Of a stretch of 64,000 nt of DNA, positions 34,397 through 45,800 are shown piece by piece. The stretch is from Dactylonectria macrodidyma (Eukaryota; Ascomycota; Sordariomycetes; Hypocreales; Nectriaceae): contig JAGMUV010000018.1 of NCBI GenBank assembly GCA_020744425.1, forward strand, positions 1,426,001 to 1,490,000, read 5' to 3'. A model generated the notes under the pieces. It made no database searches. It was not told where the DNA came from and worked only from the letters and a program-made list of their open reading frames with translations. The position numbers and the translations under genes were made by a program. Within the stretch, counting starts at the first letter, position 1. Every line of letters starts with the position of its first letter.

Positions 34397-34929
34397 GGTG
34401 GTTTGGATCGTACAGATTAGTAAGCGCTGGTTTGGCCTCGTCTAATTCTACCTGTTCCGTCGTATCGTTTGCTGATTGATTCCTGTGCACAACCTCCCAC
34501 AGAGCACGGATGTTTTTATATTTCGAACCATCGTCTTCAGGCTTCCTTCCCCCTCCGCAAGCCCCGAGCCAGTGTGTCATGGCGTTATCTGCAAAACTCC
34601 ATCCTTTCCAAACACGAGCCCCAATCGGATCGTCCTGCCAGATCGTTCTCGGCGTCCACATTCCTATCCCAGGGCCAGGGTGCGGGGAAACGTGGTCAGT
34701 GGCGCTTATCATGGGGCAGTTCCACAGCGTCGTATCTAGCATAGCGCCCTATCTATGCCTGTCTCTATCCTCTATCCTGGAAATGGGGAAATGAACCGCG
34801 AAACCACCCCCTCCTTATCGTTCTTATCCTGTCGAGCCGGAGCCGTCCAAGTCAATTCGGATCCCAGAGACGCCTCCCCGTTGTCTCCCTCCAACGTGTC
34901 GCCTCCCCACTGGGACAATCGCCTGGGTC
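34397..34929. promoter_or_regulatory. Divergent promoter of dioxygenase and Zn2Cys6 gene
   Basis: Both neighbouring genes start outward from this interval. Frames on either strand here are short and carry no family motif, so I read it as a shared promoter. Confidence 0.45.
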
Positions 34930-37207
34930 ATGCTCCGAGACAGCGCCTGCATGAGCTGTCGTTCTCGGAAGGTGAGATGCGACAGGCTCTTCCCCAGATG
35001 TTCCACCTGCTGCAAGCTCGATCGCGAATGCGTTGCCCCCACGCGATCACCAGAGATCACTTGGCTGTCTCCGGATACCGTCGGCAAGGGCCTATGGATG
35101 CAGGACGAGCATCAGCAGTATGAGCATCAACAGCGACAGCATGGTGCTAAGAGCCTGCCTCTGCTGTCAGGTTCGTTGCTGCAAATTTCCATTCCTACGA
35201 GCTATTGCTGACAATTTGGCCTCCAGACGGGGAACGAGCTCAACACATAGCCACAATTTTGTCTGCCATCCAAAAAGTCCCTATCGAGACAGTCCTGACG
35301 GATCTCGATATCCGAGCTCGAGATTTTGAGGTTGGAGATGCCACCACGCTTGGCCCTTTCAGCGTCTTTCGAGTGCCTGACGCCACTGGGTTTGATGATC
35401 AGGGTATCATCACCATCGAGAGTCAATACCCGGACAATCCTTCAACGAACCTGATGCTTGACGCTTTCCCAATGAATGATGCCCCAGACAGACTGCCTAT
35501 CCTTGAAGAATTACCACAGCACCTCTCTCTCCCAGATCAGCAGCTCCTCGGCCCAAACTTGGACACGGTAGAAGATGAGGACCTGTGTACACACCTTCTA
35601 GATGATAGGTCCGTCTTCGAAGACATACTCGCTCCTCTCGATGATTTCTCCTTCATCGTTCCCCCGGGAATGCCCATCACCTACTCGTTCAATGTGGATG
35701 ACCTAGACTTTCCCACCATTCGGCTCCTCCTTGATCGGTACCAACACGGTCTCGTCCCATATCTTTCCCCTGCACGCATCCATTCCAAATCGCCGTGGGA
35801 AGTATTGCACATACCTAAGGTCTACGAGACCCTCGGAGAATTCATGGTCACTGGTGACGCTGGCAACTCAAAGGTGTCACTCTTCTTCGCCGTCCTGGGT
35901 GCAAGTGCCTTTCATCTCGACATTATCAGCCCTTCGTCGGACGAGGGCTCACTACCCTGGAGGATCATTGGTGATAGGTATCGCATTCAAGCAAAGTCTC
36001 GGCTCAAGACTTGTCTCCAAAGTCTATCATCAGGGAAGAAACAAGAAGATTACGATGATGTGCTAATGGCCCTGCTGAGCATGGTCACTCTTTGCGTAAG
36101 TATCCCCAGCCTTCTCTCGATTTTCCCATGCTAACATCGTGCGAACAGGTTGTCAGCGGAGACATGGAAGAGACGTATGCATATCTACGTGACATAGAGC
36201 ACCTAATTGCCCTCTACGGTGTCAACGAGATACGCAAATCGCCGGGTGTGCGGATGCTACATAGTACGTTTCTGTACCTCCGGACACTGCAGGCTAGCGT
36301 GGGAATCTTTGGCTCCCAGACACAAGCAACGGCTGTTACCGGACATCTCAAAGGGCTCGATAATGTCGAAACTGTCGAAAATATCTTTGTGCTATCCGAC
36401 CAGAATGCCAACCTCTGGTCGAGCCTCCTCCCCGCCGACGGCAATTTCGACGTTTCGGCGATTCTTACAACAACCGCAGCACCACCCTGCCACATCTGCG
36501 GAAAAAACAAGTCCATCTTTGAGCGGATCTACTCATTGCCCGAACCTTTATTTCAGCTGATCTCGCGCGTCACGACGCTTGCACAGAGTATGGAAGTTCT
36601 TCGACGAAGTCAATGGGCGTCTGCAGACCCCGATCACGACTTTCTTTCCACCGACGCCAGCCAGTTGGAGACGGACATTTGCGACTGGCAAAACGACATT
36701 TCCAACCCCGACGGAGAGAGCAGCCTCCCTATCTGCTCGACATGTAGGTCCCAAGAGGAGTCAGACTCTGGACACGAGACGACAAACAGCAGATCTCGAG
36801 TCTCATTACTATATCACTTCCGAGAAGCCATGCACGCGGCTCTTCTCATCTACTTCTACCGATGCGTCCGAAACGTCGACACACACATCTTGCAGCAATT
36901 CGTCGACAAAACCTTTGACCACCTCACACGATACGGCGAATACAAACGAAAATCCAACGATCCCTCCTCAAACCTTTGCTGGCCTGGGTTCATTGCAGGG
37001 TGCGAAGCGTCGAACAGAGATACACGGGAAAAGATCTCTGCCTGGTTCAGCTCCGAGACTGCACTCACGGGCATTCGGATGTTCGAGGTTGCAGGCCAGG
37101 CGGTCAAGCAGGTTTGGGAGGCTCGAGATTTGGCAAAGAATCGGAATCTCCCTTGGTCGAAGATTCTCATGGAGAGCAGCACGCTGAACCAACTCGTTCT
37201 CAGCTGA
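34930..37207 (+). CDS. Zn2Cys6 transcription factor
   Basis: A nuclear regulator, probably of the four-gene cluster around it. Three exons (34930-35170, 35227-36095, 36149-37207) give 722 residues. The binuclear cluster has Cys at 7, 10, 17, 24, 27 and 34 with the basic run RSRKVRCDR. The middle part is acidic. The blocks YLSPARIHSKSPWEVLHIPK, VSLFFAVLGASAFHLD and the C-terminal WFSSETALTGIRMFEVAGQA belong to the group whose regulatory domain resembles the arginine regulator Arg81/ARGRII type; I am not sure of that subgroup. The start is the first in-frame ATG before the Cys cluster; the frame stays open upstream, so a longer N-terminus is possible. Confidence 0.88.
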
Positions 37208-37337
37208 GGGGAGGTTCAAATAACCTGATATGGATGATTGTATTCTCGAATGCTCAATACCTACACTATACCTAGATGCAATTTTGCAACGATGACTTTT
37301 TATCTCCTTCAGCCCGAATCATGGCCAGAATTTTCTC

Positions 37338-38365
37338 TCAGAACTGCAAACCGCCAGGTGTCATTGCAGACTCATACTGCAGGTATGGTTGGAACTCAGC
37401 ATACAAGCTGTCCTGTTTACCAGTTAGTACCATGTTCTAGCATGCTAGGTGGGAAACGTACCGGATCGCTCGTCATCTCAAAGGTGTACTTTGCTGCCTC
37501 CTCATCGATAAAGACCTTCTGTCGCCCGCTGGCCGCCGCCCCATCAGCTGCCAGCTGGATTTGACAACTGCGCTCCATCAACATGAAGAGATACGCGGCC
37601 TCGTCGACGGTGTTGCCAACGGTCAACAAGCCGTGGTTCCTCAGAATCATGCCCTTTCCCTTACTTCCGAGACTCTTGGCCAGTGCCTCCGATTCCTCGT
37701 CCTTCAGCACAATGCCGCCAAAGTCGGTGTACACGGCCTGGGCTTCGCCATAGAAGATGGTGACGTCTTGGTTGATCATCTCAAGCGGCTGGGCAAATGC
37801 AGACCACGCTTTTCCGTGCACAGAGTGGAAGTGGCATGCGGCATTGACATCGGCGCGTGCTTCATGCAGGGCGCTGTGGATGAGGAATCCTGCCGCATTG
37901 GCTGGGTGCGATGAGTTGCCGCCCATGAATTCGCCATTCTTGTCCAGAAGAATCATGTCTTCTGGCTTCAGCAGAGCAAAGTGAAGTCCGAGACTATGGT
38001 TTTGTCAGCAATTGCTTATTTATCTCTTCTCCAAGTGTAGCGACTCACGGATTCGTCCAAAACACACTGGGATCCTCGGGGTCTCGCAACGAAATATGAC
38101 CACTGATTCCCTCGACACAGCCATGCCGAGCGAGCACTCGAAAGGCGCCCGCCATGTGATTGAGCATGTGGTGCCTAGCCTTTTCCACATCTGAGAAGAT
38201 TGGCCTTCCAGGAAGTGTGACGCCCTGGCTCAGGGCCTGTAATGCATTGGACTTGCTGCTGCTGGGAGGTTTCTCTGCTGCTCGAGACTGCGCCTTCTTG
38301 ACTGGTTGAAGACTACCAGGAACATAGTCGACTGCTGGTGAGTCGTTGCTCAAGTGCGGTGCCAT
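37338..38365 (-). CDS. Class II aldolase/adducin-domain protein
   Basis: A zinc-dependent class II aldolase-like enzyme, probably cytosolic, that may cleave or epimerise a small hydroxylated acid or sugar phosphate. Three exons start at 38365; introns carry donor GTGAGT after WTNP and donor GTACGT after TSDP, and the last exon ends DSLYAEFQPYLQYESAM and shortly after at a TGA at 37338-37340. Landmarks are SGHISLRDP, SSHPANAAG, the metal-binding HFHSVHG pair, and RNHGLLTVG with the third His. Key residues are intact. The N-terminal 50 residues are low-complexity. It is divergent from the amino-acid permease gene, which suggests that the imported compound and this step belong together. Confidence 0.88.
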
Positions 38366-38856
38366 GGTTGATCCCGGGCGTCAATGTTTCGAGGCTCAGG
38401 GATATGCGAGTGACAAGCGTTAGAAGGCAAGAAGCCCTTGGGCAGACAATCAACAGACAATCAACGCTTATCGGCGGTATTGAATAGGAAATAAAGGTGA
38501 GTTCTTCCTCAGTTGCCACTGACTCGAGATGCTTTCACTAAAGCTGTGGAATCGGGTTAGCTCGTGTCGGTTGCAATCGATGTGGGCCACGACTCCGCGA
38601 TATGGCGAGAGGATCGAGAAGGTGGGCCCCGACGGAAGCCATGGTCCTAGCATCCGGACCCGCGTGAGCTATCTCCAGTCTCGAGCGTCACATATCATGC
38701 CTGGATAAGCAACCGTCCTCATTGGCGTACAATAAGGAGCCATTGTCCACTCGAAGGACGATCAGCATCTTTACCAAGTTGGAATATCTTGGTTCTTCTC
38801 CATTTCTCTCATCTTGTTTACGTCAATCCGAAGCTGGTTTATACTTGCTAGCAATC
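38366..38856. promoter_or_regulatory. Divergent promoter of aldolase and permease
   Basis: A 491-bp interval from which the aldolase (minus) and the amino-acid permease (plus) are transcribed outward. No gene is seen inside. No motif shared with the 34.4-34.9 kb promoter stood out by eye. Confidence 0.4.
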
Positions 38857-40886
38857 ATGGCCAACACACCCGACAGGGGCGAGAAGACCTCGCTGGGTAG
38901 CCATGAGAAGACAACGTCTCTAGAACCGGTGAGGAGTTCTCTCGAACAAGGCCAAGTCGAGACGAGTGACGCCTTTGGCGATCTCCATCGAAGCTTCACG
39001 CCGCGACAGATTCACGTATGTCTTTCAGTCAACCCTGCATGATATCTGATAGGCGGCATCTAACTCTGGCATTTTCATAGATCATCTCTCTTGGTTCCAG
39101 CGTCGGCAGCGGACTATTCATCGCCATCGGCAAGGCGTTGGCCAATGGAGGACCCGGCACCATGTTCCTCGCGTACTTAATGGTCTGCAGCGGAGTCTGG
39201 GCCAATCTCCAAACTCTGGGCGAGATGACAGTGGCTTTCCCCACGTCAGGCAACTATATCGACTACGCCGGCCGGTGGGTCGACCCGTCTCTTGCGTTTG
39301 GAGCTGGTTTTGCTGAGTGGTTCGGTTCGTCGACTCTAGGTCCATCATCTTGTCCAAATGCTCTCGCTAACCCGTCTCTTTTCCAGGCTGGATTGCCGTC
39401 TTTGCTGCCGAAGCCGAATTCTTTGTCGTCCTAGTCGATTATTGGGCTGAAGGCGCCGTCCCTCAAGCCGCATTGCGTACGTTTTGTCCGAGATGTCCCC
39501 GATGAAGACGCTTCTCTAATCACCGCATGTGCAGTCTCGATCTTCTTGGTCATCTGCCTCGTCGTCTTTGTCTTGCCGAACAAGGCATTTGCTTGGCTGC
39601 AATGCATCGGATCCCTCGTCAAAATCATCCTCTTCGTCATCATCATCGGCCTCTCGTTGGCCCTCATTGGAGGCGCCGGCCCTACTGGTACTGTCAGTGA
39701 TGGGAGCTATTGGAGAAATGACATGGCGTTTCAGAATGGATTCGGAGTAAGCCTTCCTGCCGCCTGACTGAATGTGGCATTTCACTGACTATGCCTCTCT
39801 AGGGATTCGCAAACTGCGCGCTTCTGGCTATCTGGGCTGTGGGCGACCAAGTCTTCATCGGCATTATGGGCGGTGAGGCCAAGTCCCCTCGCTATTCCAT
39901 GGCCCATGCCGCAACATTGGTCCCCATCCGTGTTGGCTTCATGTACATGGTCTGCGTCGTCTTCATCGGCCTCCTCGTCCCCTCCGACGACCCGCGTCTG
40001 CTCGGAGCGTCGGGATCTGCAGCCTCGCCCTTTGTCATTGCCGCCACAAATGCTGGGCTCAAGGTCATCCCCGATATCATCAACGTCTGCATGATCATTG
40101 GCATCTTAGCCATTGCTCTCGAGTCAATCTACCTCCCGTCCCGCATTCTTCGCACAATGGCCCTTCAGAACCTCGTCCCTTCGACGCTCGCCAAGTGCGA
40201 CGACCTCGGCCGGCCTCGATGGGCTCTTGGCATCAGCTCTGTCTTCGGTGTCGTCATGACATACATGAGCCTTAGTGGTATGTTTCCCAATCCCCCGTCA
40301 TAATCCTTCGAGGCGCGTTGTGCTAACTCTTTGCTTGCAGGCGATGGAGCCACGGCGCTTAACTGGTTCATCTCCATCACGAGCGCCTCGTTCTTCTCCA
40401 ACTGGGCCATCATCTCATTCACTAACTTCCGCTTCCACCAAGCTCTGCGCGCACAAGACGATAAGATCTTTGATCAGACGTATGGCTGGCGATCCATGGC
40501 GTGGCCGTTTATGCCTGCGTATTTGATGGTTGTCTCTGCGATGCTCTTGGTTTGCCTGCTCTACGCTGCAATCAGCCCCTTGGTACGTTCACCATCATAT
40601 TCATCCTATTGCTATATTGTCAGCAAAGAACGTGCACTTACACATTATATAGGGCGGTGGAGGCTTCACGGCCATCAACTTCTTCCAGTACACCATCGGC
40701 TTGCTCGTCATCGTGGGCTTCACGGCCGCGTACAAGCTAATCAGGCGTACCAAGTGGCAAGATCCTACCACGGCTGACCTGAAGACTGGCCGAAATATCC
40801 TCAGCGACGAGGAGATCCAGTTTCTCGACGAGTACTATCGTCGCCCTCTGTGGCGCCGCATTGGAACCTACGTGTCCCTCGTTTGA
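38857..40886 (+). CDS. Amino-acid/GABA-type permease (APC superfamily)
   Basis: A twelve-helix plasma-membrane transporter of the yeast amino-acid/GABA permease type. Seven exons start at the ATG 38857 and end at the TGA 40884-40886; introns follow FTPRQIH, AEWF, QAAL, QNGFG, MSLS and AISPL. Conserved blocks are IISLGSSVGSGLF in helix 1, GEMTVAFPTSGNYIDYAGRW, GWIAVFAAEAEFF, the GGEAKSPRYSMAHA loop and ALESIYLPSRILRTMA. The soluble tail carries DEYYRRPLWRR. All helices are present, so the transporter appears functional. Its place opposite the aldolase gene suggests import of the substrate used by the cluster. Confidence 0.9.
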
Positions 40887-41953
40887 GCAGTGAACGCGGT
40901 CGTCCATTTCGTCGTCGTGTTTTGTGTGTATTTAGTTCTGGCCATCCGTGCATATTACTAGCTAGCCTCTACTGCCGCTATAGACACAGTATAGAGAGTT
41001 AAGCGTCGCGCAGACGCAATTTCAAGAGAACCATTGGTCCAAAGTGCGATTATTGTGGTCTCACATGTGCAGTCGCGATGGGCTGTCTAGGGTAAGTCCG
41101 TAGGATTTATTTTCATGACATTGTCGCGTAAAAGAAGCCTAACGCGTGCGTTTCTTGATGCCTAATGTCTCTTGGCGACATAACCGTACCTAGTACTTAT
41201 TGGTTGGGCCTGGCGATCTAGAAGAATCCGTTGCGTAGAATCTTGGAGAGAATAGGAAGTCACCATTGGTGAGAAAGAGAGGGTGACAATGTTGGTGAGG
41301 AAGACCCGATTCGTGAAGACACCTACGCCTAGCATAGCATAGTTGAGCATAATGAATGCACAAACAACCGGGCATGATGATATTTCACAATTCCCTATTT
41401 CCACCATGCAAATTATGTCCACTTTCATTAATGATAATTATCCACATTCCTCTCGACGCGTCCAATTTGCGGCTGGAAAAGGAGACCCGCCGCTGCCTAA
41501 CCAGCCTGGCCTCTGCCCCACAGTAAAGAAATGAAGCTCCACCTCGAGGGCAAAGGCAATAACGCTGACACTCACGTGCTCAGCTGCCTGGACAGGTATA
41601 TAAGGCAGCTTCCCCTCCGCCCTTTTCATTCTTTTTTCTCTTTTCTTCTTCATACTTACCTTGTTCCGAACTCCCCAGCTCAAGACTTGGGGGGTTCAGC
41701 TTGGAAGGCCTGCATTGCACATCGCGGAGTCGTTCCAGGCTTCATTGTCCTTCGGGGCCATGGGGGGCGGAATTTTTGATTTACAACTCGTTTTCATTTT
41801 GGTTCCAGCTTTATGCTGGGCCACGAAGAAGATGACTAAGTTGGATGTGGACGCCCCTCCGGGGCAAAAATTTAGATAGAAAAAATCATGCCGTGCCTAA
41901 TGTGAGTCTAGCTTCACAACAAATTTGTCGCCTGCTTCATTTCTTCTAATCTC
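40887..41953. other. Intergenic DNA
   Basis: No supported gene. A TATATAAG box at 41597-41604 is followed by a pyrimidine-rich leader, which looks like a core promoter, yet the frames after it have no convincing start or motif. Confidence 0.35.
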
Positions 41954-42075
41954 AGGTGCCCTAATGCTTGTGGAGCACTTTTGAGACTTCTCCAGGTTGA
42001 CAGCCACTAAGCTGTTAGCAGGCAGTTTTGCTTTTCCCGAAGTAGCAGACGTGCTCCACAAGCATTATAACACCT
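41954..42075. repeat. Small inverted-repeat element (MITE-like)
   Basis: Arms at 41954-41977 and 42052-42075 are inverted copies, 21 of 24 bases matching, joined by a 74-bp loop. The arm core is TAATGCTTGTGGAGCA. There is no coding capacity. A short miniature transposon or an RNA hairpin would both fit; no clear target duplication flanks it. Confidence 0.4.
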
Positions 42076-42303
42076 AAGGAGATACTCTTGCGCATTCTTA
42101 GTAGTTTGGTTGACCTAATTGTGAAGAAGCCTGACTAAGCTTTCCAAGGACTAAGTTTCACGTCTTGACACAGAATATCTCCAGAAGTCACCGAGCGAGT
42201 GCTCGTCCTGTGAGTTGTAATGATGATGAGTGGATGTCTGCTAGCTGTCTAGACCGTGACTCATTCCTAGCTGGGGTTGAAAGTAGGTCCTCTTTGCGAG
42301 ACA

Positions 42304-42602
42304 TGTCACATTTCGGGATATCGGATTTTGCAGCTATGATAACAGTCAAGCTTTCTGCCCTTCATCATAAGGTTCCACAGCCACTTTCCTCGTCACAGGC
42401 CTCGTCATCAGCTTCGTCACAAGCTATGGTCAGGAGGATAGCTAGATAAAGTCAAATAGTCTGTAGTATCCGGACCCTCTTGGCTGTACGAGGTCATCAT
42501 CAGTCTCTTTATCTATAAGACTGACCCAAAGACCCTCATTAGATAGGAAGAATAGTAAGAGCTTCTCATACATATGATCACTTCTATCTCCTAGATGTAA
42601 CA
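42304..42602 (+). repeat. Left LTR of the Copia element
   Basis: 299 bp, starting TG and ending CA. It differs from the right LTR at 16 positions, all transitions, mostly with TA here and CA there in its right half. Confidence 0.9.
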
Positions 42603-42622
42603 GTTATGAGCCCGGCCGGCTC
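42603..42622 (+). promoter_or_regulatory. Primer-binding site complementary to initiator tRNA anticodon arm
   Basis: Directly after the left LTR stands GTTATGAGCCCGGC. Its reverse complement contains GGGCTCATAAC, the conserved anticodon stem-loop of initiator Met-tRNA. Priming by a half-tRNA cut in the anticodon loop is established for Drosophila copia and yeast Ty5, and the position here fits the same mechanism. Confidence 0.7.
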
Positions 42623-42889
42623 CTCTGACTAAGTGATCACCTTCATTATCTATCCCTTTCTTAAAGCCTCTTAGGCTCCCTCTTTCTAGCTGTCTGACTA
42701 GCTAGCTGTCTGACTTGCCGTCTGACTAGCTATCTGACCAGCTGTTTTCCTAGCTACCTGACAAGCTGTCTTCTAAGCTGTCAAGCTAGCTAATTATTCT
42801 TCTATTTCTCCCTTACTAACAGACCTTTCTGTTATCTATTGAGATCTCTATTAGGTCAGATCAACGGCTTCTACTGCAGCTGTCCCTGC

Positions 42890-45800
42890 ATCCGATGGAT
42901 CTAATAGATCTAGGAAGCTCTTCCCGGGTCACCCTCTAAGGCCCCGGTGACTGGAAACCGTAGATTAGTATCATCCAGAAGCATGCAACCGCCTCAGATG
43001 TCTGGGCCTATTTAGACCCTTCTAAGTCTGAAAAGCCTGTTCTAGCTGTCCCTCTGAAGCTAATATACATAACGGTCAAAGCTTAAGCAGCTGGGCTAGA
43101 GGCCCTTAGTACTGATGAGTTTAGAAGACTTGAATTCCTTTATAACTAATATAAGACCGATCTCTAGGTCTATTAGGATAAGTAGAAGGCCCTGACTTCT
43201 ATCCAGCTTTATATTATAAAGACTGCCGGCAGCTATTACACTACTATTGAAGATGAAACTGATGTTACTAAGCAGCTCTCCCTTCTTAAGGATAGGGTTA
43301 AACCAATAAGCTGGAACCTCGAAGATAGGATCCTAGAACGCTTTTAGAGCATTCTAAAGAGCCCAGATAGGACCAAACTGACACAATGGGTCATAAGCTA
43401 GCAGAAGGTCCTAATAGAGGCTAAGAAAATCGACCTCCCAGATGCTTAAAGGATCAGACCTACCTGACATTTCCTTTAAGCTATTAGCACTATTAATCCG
43501 GCCTTTTCTAACTTTTGGCTATAAATGATAGAAAACATTGCTTGCAGCAGTGAAAAGGGCTGGAAGGAAAATATCCCTGATGGTATTGAGATTAGCAACA
43601 TGTTCGAAAAACAGACCCTAATGCTGTTAAAGGCTGGAAAGACCGGCTTTTCTAGCTATTAAGGGATTCCTGAGACACCCAGTGGATCCAGCACAGGCTC
43701 CGGACCTCCCGGACAAAGACCCACAAAATCAGGGTCTTCTAAGCCGGTCTGTCTATGCGGGAAACGGCATTACTATTCGGAATGCTATTACCTGATCAGC
43801 TGGATATGACCTAACGGATGGAAAGCTAAAGAAGACATTAAGGCCAAGATCAACCGGCGGCTCGAGGAGCCTAAGATCAAGGAATAGGTTAATAGGGCTA
43901 TTGAGAAAGCCTAGAGGAAGGAAGCTAGGCCTGATGAAACAGCAGAGACCTCTGAAGACAAGGAAATCAAAGGATCTGCATTTGCCAGCTATCCCTACTA
44001 TCAAAGTCAACAGCAACAACAGCCTGTCTCGCAGCCCGTTCTGCAGACAGCCTCAGAGATGGCTTAGCAGCCCGGTCAGCGGCCGGGACAGCAGCCCATA
44101 CAACAGACTGTCTCGCAGCCCGATCTGCAGACAGCTTCAGAGGCGGCTCAGCAGCCCGGTTAGCGGCTGGGACAGCAGCCTATAGAGCAGCCCGGTCTGC
44201 AGCCAGGTCCGCAGCCGGATCAATCATTATTTTTAGCTACTAGGATCTACCCGTTGAAGGATTCCTTTATCCTAGATTCTGGGTCAGACACTCACATCTG
44301 CAATAACCTATCTAAGTTCCTAGGATATTAAGCTTCTAAGGAGATCGAAGTTATTTACATAAGCGGCTTCTAGATAGAAATCCTAGGCTATAGACAAATT
44401 CATATTCGAATAAAAGACGGTCTATTCTAATTACTAAAAGTAGCCTATATTCCTGCCTTCTATATAAACGTTATCTCCCTTAATGCTCTGATTATAAAGG
44501 GATATAATTAGAACCTGGCTATAAGGGCTGTCTTTAAAGGAACAGACACTCCTTTCTATATAAAACGACTGTATTGTTAATAGGTCGTTAAATTCAATAA
44601 GATTAAGCAGATAGAACAGCCAGGATCAGCATTTTTAATATCTAAGAACCCCAGGCTGTCTTAGATAGAGGAAGCAGACCTCTGGCATCTTAGACTAGGT
44701 CATCTAAACGCCCCGGCCTTAGAGCACCTTATTAAGCAGATAATAGGGACTAATATCAAGGGACCTACTAAGATCAGCTATAAAACCTGCTCTCTAGTAA
44801 AAGCAGTCCAGATAGTCTCCTGCCGGACCCCTTAGTCTAAGGCTCTATAGCCATTTTAGCGCATCTATATCGATCTCTTTAGCCTATCCGTTAGCTATAA
44901 TAGCAAAAAGGCAGCTCTCTTAATTAAGGACCAGTTTATAGGGATCATCTTCATCTATCTACTAGTCAACCTAACACAAGAGGCTATTCTAAACGCCCTT
45001 AGGGACTTTAAAAATCACACTTAAAGGCAATATAAGCTGCCTATCTGTATGATTTATAGAGATAACGATAGGGCCCTAAGGTCAGGTTATGAAGACTGGA
45101 TCAGGGACCTAGGGATCGAGGACGAACCAACCGCCCCTTATACACCTGCTCAAAATGGCTCTGCAAAGCGATCTAGGGGGGTAATAGAGACTAAGGCCAG
45201 GGCAATGCAGCTAGGAGCCTCTCTTCTAGCCGACCTTTGGCCTAAGACGTAGAAAACAGCAGTCTATTTATATAACAGATCGCCCTAGCAGTCTAGCAAC
45301 TAGAAGACCCCTTTTGAGTAGCTTTATAGCTAGCTAGAAACCCACAGACGGAATACCGGATATAGCGGAAAAACGCAGCCTGATCTGACGCATCTTAAGG
45401 CCTATGGATACAGAGCTTATCCCTTAACTAAGGAAGCCCTATAAAGCACCTAAAAACAGTCTCTTAAGATAACAGCCTATGCAAAAGTCAGATACCTCAT
45501 TAGATACAAATCCAGCAATATATATAGGATCTAGGTCCTTAGCTAGTCTAAGGTCTGAAGAGTTAGGGATATGACCTTTAATAAAAGCATCCTCTATAAT
45601 CTAAAGGATTATCCTAATCCCCTTTATTAGCTAAAGCCACTATAGCTTTAACTTCCTAACTATATCGAACCTAACTCTAAGACTGATTTACTAGATAATA
45701 AAGACATTAGATTAGCGATTAAGGTTATAGAGGATAACCCTAATACTGACCTTTTAGATGATGAAGACATCAGATTAACGATTAAGGTTGCAGAAGATGA

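Noticed and set aside
34362..34742. Minus-strand frame of 126 codons before the dioxygenase gene
   Set aside because: It lies in the divergent promoter and partly overlaps the dioxygenase start in another frame. The composition is not coding-like.
41531..41879. Possible small gene after the TATATAAG box
   Set aside because: The frame beginning at 41531 starts before the TATA box, and the frame beginning at 41661 lacks an ATG start. No conserved motif is seen.
45049..45252. Independent small gene
   Set aside because: It is an undamaged piece of the Copia integrase (PYTPAQNGSAKR block) between RIP-type stops.
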